Shown here in pieces: positions 6,441 through 6,604 of a stretch of DNA of 6,604 bases. The translations under genes and the position numbers were made by a program. Position 1 is the stretch's first letter, and every line of letters starts with the position of its first letter. The notes under the pieces are model-generated. The model did not search any database and was not told where the DNA came from. It worked only from the letters and a program-made list of their open reading frames with translations. This DNA is from Kiritimatiellales bacterium (GTDB lineage: Bacteria; Verrucomicrobiota; Kiritimatiellia; Kiritimatiellales; Pontiellaceae): the NCBI GenBank assembly GCA_015486775.1, contig WFRA01000010.1, forward strand, positions 1-6,604. The letters are read 5' to 3'.

Positions 6441-6604
6441 ATGAAGTATGCGGAAGTAGCGGAAAATACGGGACGGTTGGTGGATGAGATGCCGCCGCAG
6501 GATGAATTTATCTATAAGCTTCTGCTCAAAAAGAAGGTCTGGTTTAAAAACGTAGCGCAAGCGTCTCGCTTGCAAACCGTATCGCAGGCGGCCCGCCTGC
6601 CATC
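6441..6604 (+). CDS. Partial ORF running off the right edge; possibly a decayed N-terminus of a type IIG-like restriction-methylase
   Basis: An ATG at 6441 opens a frame that stays open for 54 codons to the window edge, with only a weak G-rich ribosome site (GGGGTGG at 6432-6438). Residues 1-36 look like normal protein, including the amphipathic DEFIYKLLL and then KKKVWFK. From residue 38 the frame is made of repeat DNA: VAQASRLQT followed by VSQAARLPS, two related nonapeptides encoded by tandem hairpins. From memory, an N-terminal pattern of 'DEFI-x-x-LLLAYG...GEVLWKKK-x-x-FK' occurs in Eco57I-like type IIG restriction-methylases. Here the two halves are abutted with the middle missing, which would suggest an internal deletion. 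That link is weak. The frame may be a pseudogene, a small spurious ORF, or a real gene with repeat-derived sequence. Confidence 0.35.
   Translation, partial: MKYAEVAENTGRLVDEMPPQDEFIYKLLLKKKVWFKNVAQASRLQTVSQAARLP
6552..6600. repeat. Tandem pair of GC-rich REP-like hairpins, 27-bp period
   Basis: Two palindromes sit side by side. GCAAGCG (6557-6563), loop TCT and CGCTTGC (6567-6573) are followed after ten bases by GCAGGCG (6584-6590), loop GCC and CGCCTGC (6594-6600). Each has a perfect 7-bp stem and a 3-base loop. The units 6552-6573 and 6579-6600 are also direct repeats with a 27-bp period, matching at 17 of 22 positions. The differences within the stems are compensatory (A-T replaced by G-C), so pairing is conserved. 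This resembles the GC-rich REP-type dispersed repeats common in Verrucomicrobiota and related genomes. The array may continue beyond the right edge. Confidence 0.75.

Noticed and set aside
6552..6604. The tandem palindromic repeats as the start of a CRISPR array
   Set aside because: The two units are about 22 bp, separated by only a few bases with no unique spacer of CRISPR length, and the repeats differ at several positions.

Overview
The window is ordinary bacterial chromosome, about 60% GC, with every recognisable gene on the + strand. The combination of genes suggests a member of the PVC superphylum, most likely Kiritimatiellota or Verrucomicrobiota. It includes a secreted SASA-type carbohydrate esterase with a C-terminal beta-rich tail module, a TonB-like anchored protein carrying a PA14-like region and an SHD1 domain, and a GC-rich tandem-hairpin repeat. 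This placement is inference from family distribution recalled from memory; there is no rRNA or other phylogenetic marker here.

Layout from left to right. Positions 1-1946 hold the C-terminal roughly 60% of an RND efflux permease whose 5' end lies outside the window. Positions 1947-2221 are non-coding and contain a strong imperfect inverted repeat (18-nt arms at 2006-2023 and 2069-2086), bracketed by a near-identical direct repeat. Positions 2222-3217 encode a complete L-asparaginase of the Asparaginase_II (Rhizobium-type, class 3) family with all its expected catalytic and metal-site residues. Thirteen bases later a GTG start at 3231 opens a 627-residue envelope protein with a TonB-type membrane anchor. 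Positions 5203-6237 encode a signal-peptide-bearing SASA esterase. Positions 6238-6440 are a lower-GC intergenic region with terminator-like hairpins. A final reading frame starts at 6441 and runs off the right edge; its visible 3' part is made of two tandem GC-rich hairpins, so it may be a decayed gene start invaded by a repeat.

Functional links are modest. The asparaginase and the TonB-like protein are close enough to be co-transcribed. The esterase follows after 88 bases with its own ribosome binding site and could belong to the same unit. A periplasmic or surface esterase beside a TonB-like envelope protein with a possible carbohydrate-binding region fits a polysaccharide-scavenging lifestyle, but nothing in the window proves that they cooperate. 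I did not find a clear new defence system or mobile element. The least explained items are the domain architecture of the TonB-like protein, the hairpin element upstream of the asparaginase, and the truncated repeat-bearing frame at the right edge.
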